From: Bradyrhizobium sp.
GTDB lineage: Bacteria; Pseudomonadota; Alphaproteobacteria; Rhizobiales; Beijerinckiaceae
Assembly: GCA_004799435.1 (NCBI GenBank)
Contig: SSMV01000012.1
Span: forward strand, 1-35,217
Direction: 5' to 3'
Length of the DNA stretch: 35,217 nt
Under the pieces are notes generated by a model, which was given only the letters and a program-made list of their open reading frames with translations, did not search any database and was not told where the DNA came from. The position numbers and the translations under genes are program-made. This document shows positions 1 through 7,886 of this stretch, piece after piece (position 1 is the stretch's first letter; every line of letters starts with the position of its first letter).

Positions 1-385
1 TGACGGTCGAGCCGATGTAGCCAAAGCCGGCGCCGCGGGTCAGCAGGTCGATATCGACCCCATAGCGCGCCGCGTAATAGGCGATCGGCAGCCCGCAGGC
101 GAAGATGACAAGGCTGACGACGAAGATCGCCGCGGCGGCGTTGACGGTGCCGTAGTTCAACGTCACGGCGGCGCCGATCGCCTCCAGCGCCAGAAAGGAA
201 ATGGCGCCGAGAGCGGTGTTGGCGACGCGGGCGGCCGACCATCGGCGCGCGCTCTTGGCGGTGAAGCGGAGCGCGTAGTCTTCGAGCGTCTGGTTAGCAA
301 CCCATTGATTATATTGCCGTCTGACGCGGTCTATCCGCTGTCGTCCGACCACAAGAGCCTCCAGCCAGCGGCGAGGCCGCCGCAT
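1..385 (-). CDS. NCS1-type permease-like membrane protein, N-terminal part (cut by window start)
   Basis: Reading leftward from the ATG at 385, about 128 residues are open to the window edge. A basic N-terminal stretch rich in Arg is followed by NQTLEDYALRFTAKSARRWS and then hydrophobic segments separated by AYYAARYGVDIDLLTRGAGF. This resembles the start of the nucleobase:cation symporter-1 (purine/cytosine permease) family, where the first helices are preceded by a conserved polar segment. In some proteobacteria such a permease domain is fused to a histidine kinase; whether that is so here cannot be seen, because the C-terminal part lies outside the window. The gene is divergent from the amide transporter operon across 130 bp, so it could be a transporter or a sensor for the same nitrogen source. 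Family fairly sure; exact role open. Confidence 0.7.
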   Translation of the reverse strand, partial: MRRPRRWLEALVVGRQRIDRVRRQYNQWVANQTLEDYALRFTAKSARRWSAARVANTALGAISFLALEAIGAAVTLNYGTVNAAAAIFVVSLVIFACGLPIAYYAARYGVDIDLLTRGAGFGYIGSTV

Positions 386-515
386 TGAACCGCCAGGAAA
401 GCTACGTCGCTATTTTGCGATGCAACATACGCGATCCTGCGTATCGCTGCAGTGCAGAAATCGGGCCAGCTTCGAGGGGCCACACCCGGCCCGTTGCAAA
501 CCCAGCGAGTTCACC
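386..515. promoter_or_regulatory. Divergent promoter region with inverted repeats
   Basis: This 130-bp spacer separates the leftward NCS1-type gene from the rightward urt/fmd operon and must hold at least one promoter. It contains the inverted repeat ATACGC-N6-GCGTAT (427-444) and, just upstream, TTGC-GAT-GCAA (415-425). These are candidate regulator sites. I see no convincing sigma-54 element and no clear -35/-10 pair. Confidence 0.4.
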
Positions 516-1778
516 ATGACAGACGAAATCGACCGCGATCCGCCATCGCCGCTGCGGCGAAAACTGCTGATGGGCATGGCGGCGGCCCCCATGATGGGCA
601 TGTTGACGCGCGCCTCCTTTGCCGATGTCCCCGCGACTTCGGCGGTCAACACCACTGGGCTCGCCGTCACCGACACCGACGTGACGGTCGGCATTCTTCA
701 TTCGATCACCGGCACCATGGCGATCAGCGAGACGGGCTCGGTCGAAGCCGAGAAGCTGGCGATCTCCCAGATCAACGCCGCCGGCGGCGTGCTCGGCCGT
801 CAGATCAAATTCATTCAGGAAGACGGTGCCAGCGATTGGCCGACCTTCGCCGAAAAGGCGAAAAAACTGCTGGTCGAGAACAAATGCGCCGCAGTCTTTG
901 GCTGCTGGACCTCGGCCTCGCGCAAAGCCGTGCTGCCGGTCTTCGAGCAATATAACGGCATGCTCTATTACCCCACCTTCTACGAGGGTCTCGAGCAGTC
1001 GAAGAACGTCATCTACACCGGCCAGGAGGCGACGCAGCAGATTCTCGCCGGGCTCAACTGGATCAACACCACCAAGGACGCCAAGACCTTCTATCTGCTC
1101 GGCTCCGACTACATCTGGCCGCGCACCTCGAACAAGATCGCGCGCAAGCACATCGAGAATCATCTGACCGGCTGCAAAGTGGTCGGCGAGGAATATTTCC
1201 CGCTCGGCGACACCCAGTTCAACTCGGTCATCAATAAGATCAAGCTCACCAAGCCGGACGTGATCTATGCGATTATCGTCGGCGGCTCGAATGTCGCCTT
1301 CTACAAGCAGCTCAAGGCGGCCGGCATCGATCTATCGAAGCAGTTGCTGCTGACGATCTCGGTCACCGAGGACGAGATCGACGGCATCGGCGGCGAAAAC
1401 ATCGCTGGCGCCTATGCCTGCATGAAATATTTCCAGTCGCTCGACAATGCCAACAACAAGGCCTTCGTCCCAGCCTTCAAGGCGATGTGGGGCGAGAAGA
1501 CGGTCATCGGCGACGTCACCCAGGCCGCCTATCTCGGTCCCAATCTCTGGAAACTCACCGCCGAGAAAGCCGGCTCCTTCGACATCGACAAGATCGCGGC
1601 GGCCTCGCCCGGCGTCGAGTTCAAGGGCGCGCCTGAAGGCTACGTGCGCATTCACGAGAACCATCATCTCTGGTCGAGAACGCGCGTTGGGCGGGCCCGC
1701 GCCGACGGTCAATATGACGTGGTGTTTGAGACGCCCGATCTCGTCGAGCCGAACCCGTTCCCCAAGGGCTACCAGTAA
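516..1778 (+). CDS. urtA: Urea/short-chain amide ABC transporter, substrate-binding protein (UrtA type)
   Basis: A 420-residue periplasmic binding protein, branched-chain amino acid/urea class (Peripla_BP_5). It would capture urea or a short amide such as formamide and deliver it to the permeases encoded next. The N-terminus has a twin-arginine-like signal (Arg14-Arg15-Lys-Leu-Leu) followed by a hydrophobic Ala/Met-rich stretch ending near ASFA, suggesting Tat export. The mature part opens with VTVGILHSITGTMAISETG, a typical UrtA start. I chose the ATG at 516; an in-frame upstream ATG at 420 would add 32 unlikely residues ahead of the signal. It is the first gene of the operon urtABCDE-fmdA. 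Urea versus amide specificity cannot be read from sequence, but the formamidase gene downstream favours a short amide. Confidence 0.9.
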   Translation: MTDEIDRDPPSPLRRKLLMGMAAAPMMGMLTRASFADVPATSAVNTTGLAVTDTDVTVGILHSITGTMAISETGSVEAEKLAISQINAAGGVLGRQIKFIQEDGASDWPTFAEKAKKLLVENKCAAVFGCWTSASRKAVLPVFEQYNGMLYYPTFYEGLEQSKNVIYTGQEATQQILAGLNWINTTKDAKTFYLLGSDYIWPRTSNKIARKHIENHLTGCKVVGEEYFPLGDTQFNSVINKIKLTKPDVIYAIIVGGSNVAFYKQLKAAGIDLSKQLLLTISVTEDEIDGIGGENIAGAYACMKYFQSLDNANNKAFVPAFKAMWGEKTVIGDVTQAAYLGPNLWKLTAEKAGSFDIDKIAAASPGVEFKGAPEGYVRIHENHHLWSRTRVGRARADGQYDVVFETPDLVEPNPFPKGYQ

Positions 1779-1875
1779 CGATCCGCGTCACCCCGTTCGC
1801 GGATCGCTCACGCGACGACTTTGCAGCCGTCGCGAAGACCGAAGAGCCCGCATCGCGGCGTCGCCGCGATGCGGG
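1779..1875 (+). repeat. Three consecutive stem-loops between urtA and urtB
   Basis: The 120-bp spacer folds into three separate perfect inverted repeats. The first has 9-bp arms (1779-1787 and 1798-1806). The second has 7-bp arms (1811-1817 and 1828-1834). The third has 13-bp arms (1847-1859 and 1863-1875) around a 3-nt loop. None is followed by a T-run, so they look less like terminators than like mRNA-stabilising or processing structures that would raise binding-protein levels over the membrane components. That role is inference. Confidence 0.7.
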
Positions 1876-1898
1876 AGCGCAAAACAACGGAGATTCGA

Positions 1899-2825
1899 AT
1901 GTTCGGCGACTATTCGCTCAGCGACCTCGGCGCGATCTTCGCGATGCAGGGCTTCGCAGGCCTGATCCTCTTCTCGGTCTTTCTTTTGATGGCGCTCGGG
2001 CTTGCGATCATCTTCGGCCAGATGGGCGTGATCAACATGGCCCATGGCGAGTTCATGATCCTGGGCGCCTATGTCACCTGGCTGACCTCGAATTTCTTTC
2101 AGGCCCATCTGCCCGCGCTATTCGGCGGCTATTTTTTCGTCGCGATGGTCCTTGCCTTCTTCGCCTCCGGCGCGCTCGGCATGCTGGTCGAGTGGGGCCT
2201 GATCCGCCACCTCTACAAGCGTCCGCTCGACACGCTGCTGGCGACCTGGGGCCTGAGCCTGATCCTGCAGCAATGCTACCGCTCGATCTTCGGGGCGCGC
2301 GAAGTCGGCGTCGATCTGCCGCAATGGATGCTCGGTTCGTTTCAGGTGACCGACGCGATCCAGATTCCGATCAACGGCGTCTTCGTCATGGTTCTGACGA
2401 TCCTGATCACCTGCGCGGTCGCCTATATTCTCTATTGGTCGCGCTGGGGTCGTCAGGTTCGCGCCGTCGTGCAGAACCGCGTGATGGCCGGCGCGGTCGG
2501 CATCAACACCGAAAAGGTCGACCGCTACACTTTCGCGCTTGGCTGTGGCGTCGCCGGCGTCGCCGGCAGCGCCTTCACGATGATTGGTTCGACCGGACCG
2601 ACCTCCGGGCAGCTCTACATCGTCGACACGTTCCTGGTCGTCGTCTTCGGCGGCGCCGCAAGTCTCCTCGGCACCATCGCCTCGGCCTTCACGATTTCGC
2701 AGGCCCAGTCGACGCTCGAATTCTTCCTCTCGGGCTCGATGGCCAAAGTGATCACGCTGCTCGCGATCGTCGGCATCCTCATGTTGCGTCCGCAGGGCCT
2801 GTTCGCGCTCAAGGTTCGCAAGTGA
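1899..2825 (+). CDS. urtB: Urea/amide ABC transporter permease (UrtB type)
   Basis: A 308-residue inner-membrane permease of the LivH/UrtB class, one half of the channel. It is almost entirely hydrophobic helices, with the family motif GQMGVINMAHGEFMILGAY near residues 45-65 and a conserved C-terminal FGGAASLLGTIASAF segment. The start at 1899 is preceded by AACGGAG seven bases upstream. An in-frame ATG at 1869 lies inside the right arm of the third stem-loop and is less likely. It follows urtA after 120 bp and precedes urtC by 38 bp. It should pair with the urtC product and be driven by the two ATPases downstream. Confidence 0.92.
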   Translation: MFGDYSLSDLGAIFAMQGFAGLILFSVFLLMALGLAIIFGQMGVINMAHGEFMILGAYVTWLTSNFFQAHLPALFGGYFFVAMVLAFFASGALGMLVEWGLIRHLYKRPLDTLLATWGLSLILQQCYRSIFGAREVGVDLPQWMLGSFQVTDAIQIPINGVFVMVLTILITCAVAYILYWSRWGRQVRAVVQNRVMAGAVGINTEKVDRYTFALGCGVAGVAGSAFTMIGSTGPTSGQLYIVDTFLVVVFGGAASLLGTIASAFTISQAQSTLEFFLSGSMAKVITLLAIVGILMLRPQGLFALKVRK

Positions 2826-2827
2826 AG

Positions 2828-2857
2828 CGAGACATCGAAACGAGACATCGAAACGAG
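2828..2857 (+). repeat. Short 13-bp tandem repeat in urtB-urtC spacer
   Basis: The unit CGAGACATCGAAA occurs twice head to tail (2828-2840, 2841-2853), plus CGAG. It fills most of the 38-bp spacer ahead of the urtC start. Probably replication slippage; no function is apparent. Confidence 0.6.
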
Positions 2858-2863
2858 GCCGCC

Positions 2864-4003
2864 ATGTTCGACACTCCGCGCTTTGCCAACCGGTCGGAAC
2901 TGCTGGGGATCGCCGTTCTCGCTGTCCTTCTTCTGGTGATCCTGCCGCTCAGTCTCGATGTCTTTCGGCTCAATCTGGTGGCGAAATATCTCACCTATTC
3001 CTTCGTGGCGCTAGGCTTGGTGCTGTGCTGGGGCTGCGGCGGCATCCTGAGCCTCGGCCAAGGGGTGTTCTTTGGGCTCGGCGGCTATTGCATGGCGATG
3101 TTCCTCAAGCTCGAGGCGTCAAGCGCCGCCAACACCAAGATCCAGTCGACGCCCGGCATCCCCGACTTCATGGATTGGAATCAGCTCACCGAACTGCCCT
3201 TCTTCTGGAAGCCGTTTCACTCGCTGACCTTTGCCATCGTCGCGGTTCTGGTCATCCCGGCGATCTTCGCGCTGATTGTCGGCGCGGCGATGTTTAAGCG
3301 GCGGGTCGGCGGCGTCTATTTCGCCATCATCACCCAGGCGATCGCCGCCATTCTGACCATCCTGATCGTCGGCCAGCAGGGCTACACCGGCGGCATCAAC
3401 GGCATCACCGATCTGCGCACGCTGAAAGGTTGGGACATCCGCACCGACCACGCGAAATTCATTCTCTATTTCGTCGAGGTCGGGTGCCTCTTCGTCTGCA
3501 TCTTCGCCGCCCAATTCATCCGTCACTCGAAGCTCGGCCGCATCCTCGTCGCCATGCGCGACAAGGAGGACCGCGTGCGCTTCTCCGGCTATAGCGTCGC
3601 CAATTTCAAAATTTTCGCCTTCTGCGCGGCGGCGGTGCTCGCCTCCATCGGCGGCGCGCTGTTCACGCTCGAAGTCGGCTTTATGTCGCCGTCCTTCGTC
3701 GGCATCGTGCCCTCGATCGAGATGGTGATCTACACCGCGGTCGGCGGCCGGATGTCGATCCTCGGCGCGGTCTACGGCACGCTGATCGTCAACGCCGCCA
3801 AGACGAGCTTCTCCGAGTCTTTCCCGCAATTGTGGCTGCTCGGCCTCGGCGCGCTGTTCATCGCGGTCGTGCTCGCTTTCCCCAACGGGCTTGCCGGCAT
3901 CTGGCGCGATCTCATCCAGCCGCGGCTCGATCGCTTTTCGCGGTCACCGAAACCCGACGCGCAATGGAGCCAGCCGATGGCCGACAAGGCGCCAGCCGAG
4001 TGA
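2864..4003 (+). CDS. urtC: Urea/amide ABC transporter permease (UrtC type)
   Basis: A 379-residue permease of the LivM/UrtC class, the second half of the channel. About ten hydrophobic segments are visible. Motifs include GCGGILSLGQGVFFGLGGY near residues 60-80 and the cytoplasmic loop RHSKLGRILVAMRDKEDRVRFSGY that contacts the ATPases in this family. It is longer than LivM, as usual for UrtC, owing to a loop around IPDFMDWNQLTELPFFWKPF. The start at 2864 follows the 13-bp tandem repeat; the reading frame is also open upstream, but that part is out of frame with urtB and does not look like protein. The stop is 10 bp before the urtD start. Confidence 0.92.
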   Translation: MFDTPRFANRSELLGIAVLAVLLLVILPLSLDVFRLNLVAKYLTYSFVALGLVLCWGCGGILSLGQGVFFGLGGYCMAMFLKLEASSAANTKIQSTPGIPDFMDWNQLTELPFFWKPFHSLTFAIVAVLVIPAIFALIVGAAMFKRRVGGVYFAIITQAIAAILTILIVGQQGYTGGINGITDLRTLKGWDIRTDHAKFILYFVEVGCLFVCIFAAQFIRHSKLGRILVAMRDKEDRVRFSGYSVANFKIFAFCAAAVLASIGGALFTLEVGFMSPSFVGIVPSIEMVIYTAVGGRMSILGAVYGTLIVNAAKTSFSESFPQLWLLGLGALFIAVVLAFPNGLAGIWRDLIQPRLDRFSRSPKPDAQWSQPMADKAPAE

Positions 4004-4013
4004 GGGAGCAATC

Positions 4014-4769
4014 ATGCCAATCGGTCATCTGCAAAAGGACTTTCTGCTCGCGGTCGAAGGTCTCACGGTCTCCTTCGACGGCTTCAAGGCGGTCAACAAT
4101 CTCTCCTTCTATGTCGATGAGAACGAGATCCGCGTCATCATCGGCCCCAATGGCGCGGGCAAAACGACCGTGCTCGATCTCATCTGCGGCAAGACCAAAG
4201 CCAGCTCCGGCTCGATCCAGTTTCGCGGCAAGGAACTGACCAAACTCAAGGAAAACGACATCGTCCAGGCCGGCATCGGGCGCAAATTCCAGACGCCGTC
4301 GATCTATGACGATCTCACTGTCTTCGAGAATCTGGAGATTTCCTATCCGCGCGGCCGTTCGGTGTTCGGCGCGCTCACCTTCAATCGCGACAGCGCGGTG
4401 CGCGAGCGGGTCCAGGAAGTCGCCGAAATGGTGTTCCTCAAAGACCGGCTCGGCATGACGGCCGATCTGCTGAGCCATGGGCAGAAGCAATGGCTCGAGA
4501 TCGGCATGCTGCTGATCCAGGATCCCGATCTTCTCATGCTCGACGAGCCGGTCGCCGGCATGAGCGTCAGCGAGCGGGTCAAGACGGCCGAGCTGCTCAA
4601 TCGCATCATCAAGGGCCGCTCGGTCCTGGTGATCGAGCACGACATGAAATTCGTCGAGGACATCGCCCACAAGGTCACCGTGCTGCACCAGGGCCAGGTG
4701 CTTGCCGAGGGCTCGATGGAGTCGGTCAAGGCCAATCCCAAGGTCGTCGAAGTCTATCTCGGCCATTGA
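4014..4769 (+). CDS. urtD: Urea/amide ABC transporter ATPase (UrtD type)
   Basis: A 251-residue ATP-binding subunit of the LivG/UrtD class. Walker A GPNGAGKT is at residues 44-51, the signature LSHGQKQWLEIG begins at residue 153 (LSHGQ rather than LSGGQ is typical of UrtD), and Walker B LMLDEP is at 174-179. The H-loop appears as VLVIEHDM. The ATG at 4014 is preceded by GAGGGAG. It should form a heterodimer with UrtE on the UrtBC channel. It lies 11 bp upstream of urtE, in one operon. Confidence 0.93.
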   Translation: MPIGHLQKDFLLAVEGLTVSFDGFKAVNNLSFYVDENEIRVIIGPNGAGKTTVLDLICGKTKASSGSIQFRGKELTKLKENDIVQAGIGRKFQTPSIYDDLTVFENLEISYPRGRSVFGALTFNRDSAVRERVQEVAEMVFLKDRLGMTADLLSHGQKQWLEIGMLLIQDPDLLMLDEPVAGMSVSERVKTAELLNRIIKGRSVLVIEHDMKFVEDIAHKVTVLHQGQVLAEGSMESVKANPKVVEVYLGH

Positions 4770-4780
4770 GCGAGGACGTC

Positions 4781-5470
4781 ATGCTGCAAATCTCGGGACT
4801 GCATGTGGCCTATGGCCAGAGCGAAGTTCTGCATGGGCTCGATGTCGCGGTCGCCCCGGGCGAGATCGTCGCCATCATGGGCCGCAACGGCATGGGCAAG
4901 ACCACGCTGATGAAATCGCTGATGGGGATCGTCCCGACCAAGAGCGGTTCGGTTCGCATGGATGGGACCGAAGTCAGCGGGCTGAGAAGCTGGGAGCGCG
5001 TGGCGCACGGGCTCGCCTATGTGCCGCAGGGCCGCATGATTTTCTCGACCATGACGGTCGAGGAAAACATCGAGACCGGCCTCGTCGCCTCGGGCGACAA
5101 GGCGGTGTCGGACGATATTTACGAGCTGTTCCCGGTGCTGCTCGAGATGAAGAAGCGCCGCGGCGGCAATCTCTCGGGCGGCCAGCAGCAGCAGCTCGCC
5201 ATCGCCCGTGCGCTGGCGACCAAGCCGAAGGTCCTGCTGCTCGACGAACCGACCGAGGGCATCCAGCCCTCGATCATCCGCGAGATGGCGCGCACGCTCA
5301 AACGCATCCGCGACGAGCGCGCGCTGTCGATCGTCGTTTCCGAACAGGTGTTGAGCTTCGCGCTCGACGTCGCCGATCGCGTGCTGGTGATCGAGAATGG
5401 CGAGATCATTCGCGACGACGCGCGCGCCGGAATCAACGAGGCCGAGATCGCCAAGCACCTGTCGATTTGA
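4781..5470 (+). CDS. urtE: Urea/amide ABC transporter ATPase (UrtE type)
   Basis: A 229-residue ATP-binding subunit of the LivF/UrtE class. Walker A GRNGMGKT is at 34-41, the signature LSGGQQQQLA at 131-140, and Walker B LLLDEP at 152-157, followed by TEGIQPSII, which is characteristic of UrtE. It completes the five-component importer. The 65-bp spacer to fmdA contains degenerate repeats of GCCAAATC (5485-5492, 5500-5507, and a weaker copy at 5519), then the fmdA ribosome-binding site. Confidence 0.93.
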   Translation: MLQISGLHVAYGQSEVLHGLDVAVAPGEIVAIMGRNGMGKTTLMKSLMGIVPTKSGSVRMDGTEVSGLRSWERVAHGLAYVPQGRMIFSTMTVEENIETGLVASGDKAVSDDIYELFPVLLEMKKRRGGNLSGGQQQQLAIARALATKPKVLLLDEPTEGIQPSIIREMARTLKRIRDERALSIVVSEQVLSFALDVADRVLVIENGEIIRDDARAGINEAEIAKHLSI

Positions 5471-5535
5471 AATCTATTCGCCTTGCCAAATCTTCGTTCG
5501 CCAAATCCCCTTCGTCTTGCCAAGAGGAGCGCCTG

Positions 5536-6765
5536 ATGCCTGACACGCTGATTAAGGTCGACCTGACGAAATCGGCCTATGACAACGACATGATCCACAA
5601 TCGCTGGCACCCGGACGTGCCGATGGTGGCCAAGGTCAAGCCCGGCGACGATTTCATCATCGAGACCTATGACTGGACCGGCGGCTACATCAAGAACAAC
5701 GACTCCGCCAATGACGTGCGCGACATCGATCTGTCGACCGTCCATTTTCTCAGCGGTCCGATCGAGGTCGAGGGCGCGGAGCCAGGCGATCTGCTGGTCG
5801 TCGATCTGCTCGATGTCGGGCCGATGAAGGAAAGCCTCTGGGGCTTCAACGGCTTCTTCTCCAAGAAGAACGGCGGCGGCTTCCTTACCGAACATTTTCC
5901 GCTGGCGCAGAAGTCGATCTGGGACATCTCCGGCCTTTACACTCACTCGCGCCACGTCCCCGGCGTGCAATTCGCCGGCCTGATCCATCCTGGCCTCATC
6001 GGCTGTCTGCCCGACCAGAAGATGCTGGACATGTGGAACAAGCGCGAGGTCGATTTCATCGCGACCAATCCGACCCGCACGCCGCCGCTCGCCAATCCGC
6101 CCTTCGCCAAGACGACGCACGCCGGGCGCGCCAAGGGCGACGCCAAGGCGAAGATCGCAAGCGAGGGCGCGCGCACCGTGCCGCCGCGCGAACATGGCGG
6201 CAATTGCGACATCAAGGATCTGTCGCGCGGCTCGAAAATCTATTTCCCGGTCTATGTCAAAGGCGCCGGTCTCTCGATGGGCGATCTGCATTTCAGCCAG
6301 GGCGACGGAGAGATCACCTTCTGCGGCGCGATCGAAATGGCCGGCTGGCTGCATATCAAAGTCGGGTTGATCAAAGGCGGCGTCGCCAAATACGGGATCA
6401 AGAATCCGATCTTCCGACCCTCGCCGATCACGCCCAATTACAAAGACTATCTGATCTTCGAGGGCATCTCGGTCGATGAATACGGCAAGCAGCATTATCT
6501 CGACGTGCATGTCGCCTATCGTCAGGCCTGTCTGAACGCGATCGAATATCTCAAGAAATTCGGCTATTCCGGCGCGCAGGCCTATTCGATCCTCGGCGTC
6601 GCCCCGGTCCAAGGTCATATCAGCGGCGTCGTCGATATTCCCAACGCCTGCGCGACGCTCTATCTGCCGACCGAGATTTTCGATTTCGACATCATGCCGA
6701 GCGCGGCGGGTCCGACCAAGTTCATCAAGGGCGGCGTCGACATGCCGACTTCGCCCGACGTCTGA
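5536..6765 (+). CDS. fmdA: Formamidase/acetamidase (FmdA)
   Basis: A 409-residue member of the acetamidase/formamidase family (PF03069), which hydrolyses formamide or short amides to ammonia and the acid in the cytoplasm. The sequence is very close to what is expected of FmdA: HNRWHPDVPMVAKVKPGDDF near the start, HSRHVPGVQFAGLIHPGLIG, HGGNCDIKDLSRGSKIYFPV and GLSMGDLHFSQGDGEITFCG. Length is normal for the family. AAGAGGAG stands just upstream of the ATG at 5536. It directly follows the transporter genes, so imported amide is probably hydrolysed here to supply nitrogen (and formate). Formamide is the likely substrate from family knowledge; acetamide or another short amide is possible. Confidence 0.95.
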   Translation: MPDTLIKVDLTKSAYDNDMIHNRWHPDVPMVAKVKPGDDFIIETYDWTGGYIKNNDSANDVRDIDLSTVHFLSGPIEVEGAEPGDLLVVDLLDVGPMKESLWGFNGFFSKKNGGGFLTEHFPLAQKSIWDISGLYTHSRHVPGVQFAGLIHPGLIGCLPDQKMLDMWNKREVDFIATNPTRTPPLANPPFAKTTHAGRAKGDAKAKIASEGARTVPPREHGGNCDIKDLSRGSKIYFPVYVKGAGLSMGDLHFSQGDGEITFCGAIEMAGWLHIKVGLIKGGVAKYGIKNPIFRPSPITPNYKDYLIFEGISVDEYGKQHYLDVHVAYRQACLNAIEYLKKFGYSGAQAYSILGVAPVQGHISGVVDIPNACATLYLPTEIFDFDIMPSAAGPTKFIKGGVDMPTSPDV

Positions 6766-6772
6766 GGGGAGG

Positions 6773-6806
6773 GGCGCGGCGGCGGCGCGGCCGCCGCGCC
6801 GTTTTT
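6773..6806 (+). terminator. Intrinsic-type terminator after fmdA
   Basis: A perfect 10-bp GC-only stem (GGCGCGGCGG at 6773-6782, CCGCCGCGCC at 6791-6800) with an 8-nt loop is followed by GTTTTT. It begins 7 bp after the fmdA stop and lies before fmdB, so it could end or attenuate transcription between the two. Confidence 0.75.
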
Positions 6807-6827
6807 GCGGCGAGATAGGGGCGAGCG

Positions 6828-7166
6828 ATGCCGGTCTATGAATATGAATGCGGGACATGCGGCCCCTTCATCGAGATGCGGCCGATGGCGGAATATGCGG
6901 ACCCCCAGGATTGCCCGCTTTGCGCGCGCGCGGCGCCGCGCGTCATTCTCACTGCGCCGAATTTCGCCTGTATGCCGGCGGAGCGGCGCAAGGCGCGCGC
7001 GGTCAATGAGCGCAGCGCACACGCGCCGATGACCCTCGACCAATATAAGGCGGCGCATCGGCCCGGCTGCGGTTGCTGCGGCGGCAAGCCGTCGCGCCTC
7101 GTCGCCAAGACGAAAAGCGGCGCGAAGAGCTTTCCGACCGCAAGGCCCTGGATGATCAGCCACTAG
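6828..7166 (+). CDS. fmdB: FmdB-family zinc-ribbon regulatory protein
   Basis: A 112-residue protein beginning MPVYEYECGTCG, the hallmark of the FmdB/CxxC_CxxC_SSSS family. Cys8, Cys11, Cys29 and Cys32 form two CxxC pairs that should bind zinc. The C-terminal half is basic and carries an extra cysteine cluster (Cys81, Cys83, Cys84). In Methylophilus methylotrophus fmdB lies with formamidase genes and was proposed to regulate them; its biochemical action is not established. It follows fmdA by 62 bp, with a terminator between, and has AGGGGCGAG ahead of its ATG. Convergent with the next gene. Confidence 0.85.
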   Translation: MPVYEYECGTCGPFIEMRPMAEYADPQDCPLCARAAPRVILTAPNFACMPAERRKARAVNERSAHAPMTLDQYKAAHRPGCGCCGGKPSRLVAKTKSGAKSFPTARPWMISH

Positions 7167-7255
7167 CATCCGAGGCCGCGTGACGCGCGCATGCCGCCGC
7201 CACGATTACCGATCAACCGATCGAAAGTGACGACCGGAGGAGCGTCGGCCCTCGC

Positions 7256-7483
7256 TTAAAGCTTCCCGCGCAGGAACTCGACAATTGCATAACCGGCCAG
7301 GCTGGCGAGAAGTCCGATCGTAAAATTTGTGGCGGTGAAGATGTCGACCAGCGCGTCAACGAGGCTCTTTCCGCCCGCGCTGTTGCTGCGCTCAAATTCT
7401 CCCATCAGGAGATTTGAGTAGAAGAGGAACATGATAAACGCCACCTCGACGATGGCGCGCAGGCCCTTAGCGCCTCGGGGCAT
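7256..7483 (-). CDS. Small membrane protein, conserved-type hypothetical
   Basis: A 75-residue protein with two predicted membrane helices, one near residues 8-28 (IVEVAFIMFLFYSNLLMGEF) and one near 50-70 (NFTIGLLASLAGYAIVEFL). The short charged C-terminus is RGKL. No function is recognised. Its start overlaps the end of the upstream gene (7467-7697) by 17 bp, which suggests translational coupling and a two-gene unit of small membrane proteins. The protein-like composition and coupling argue that it is real. Confidence 0.65.
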   Translation of the reverse strand: MPRGAKGLRAIVEVAFIMFLFYSNLLMGEFERSNSAGGKSLVDALVDIFTATNFTIGLLASLAGYAIVEFLRGKL

Positions 7484-7697
7484 TCGACAACCTCATACGC
7501 CAACGGTTTGCGGCCATGGCCGCCCGCGCGGCTTCGACCAATCCAAAGGGCCACGCGCCCTGCAGGAAGCCGTAAGCCGATCTCAGTAGGCAGGCCCCGG
7601 CAAAGGCGAGAACGAACCAGGCGCTGCGACTTTCAAGGGCGTAGCATAGCAGCATCGCGGTGACCGCAAAAAGACCGAAGGGTGTCGGGCCGTCCAT
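7467..7697 (-). CDS. Small membrane protein, conserved-type hypothetical
   Basis: A 76-residue protein with two hydrophobic segments (FGLFAVTAMLLCYALE and WFVLAFAGACLLRSAYGFLQ) followed by GAWPFGLVEAARAAMAANRW. I recall similar small proteins from other alphaproteobacteria, often ending in a W-P-F-G-L-V-E-A motif, but no function is known to me. It is first in a leftward pair with the gene ending at 7256. Its ATG at 7697 stands alone, with no strong ribosome-binding site. Confidence 0.65.
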   Translation of the reverse strand: MDGPTPFGLFAVTAMLLCYALESRSAWFVLAFAGACLLRSAYGFLQGAWPFGLVEAARAAMAANRWRMRLSNAPRR

Positions 7698-7886
7698 CGC
7701 CTAACGGAAACGCGCCCGTCGCGGATCGTCAAGAGCGACGAATTTCAAACTCAGCGGCAGTCCGCTCTCGCCAAATGCGATCCGAGTTATCGACCCGGTC
7801 TTTATGGATCGCTTATTTCCCGCGCCCGTAATCCGTATCGCCTTTTTATCCGCACCCGCACTAGCATCGCAGTGCAGCGTATTGTG

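Noticed and set aside
386-515. Sigma-54 promoter for the urt/fmd operon
   Set aside because: TTGCA-like pieces occur, but none has GG and GC at the required 10-bp spacing.
2192-2863. Long open frame upstream of urtC in the same frame
   Set aside because: It overlaps urtB in another frame, is Arg/His/Pro-rich and unlike protein; the true urtC start is at 2864.
4702-5535. Open frame preceding fmdA in the same frame
   Set aside because: It runs across urtE in another frame with Arg-rich, low-complexity translation; fmdA begins at 5536 after a good ribosome-binding site.
5119-6858. Long leftward open frame opposite urtE and fmdA
   Set aside because: It mirrors the codon bias of genes on the other strand and shows no family motif; a typical high-GC shadow.
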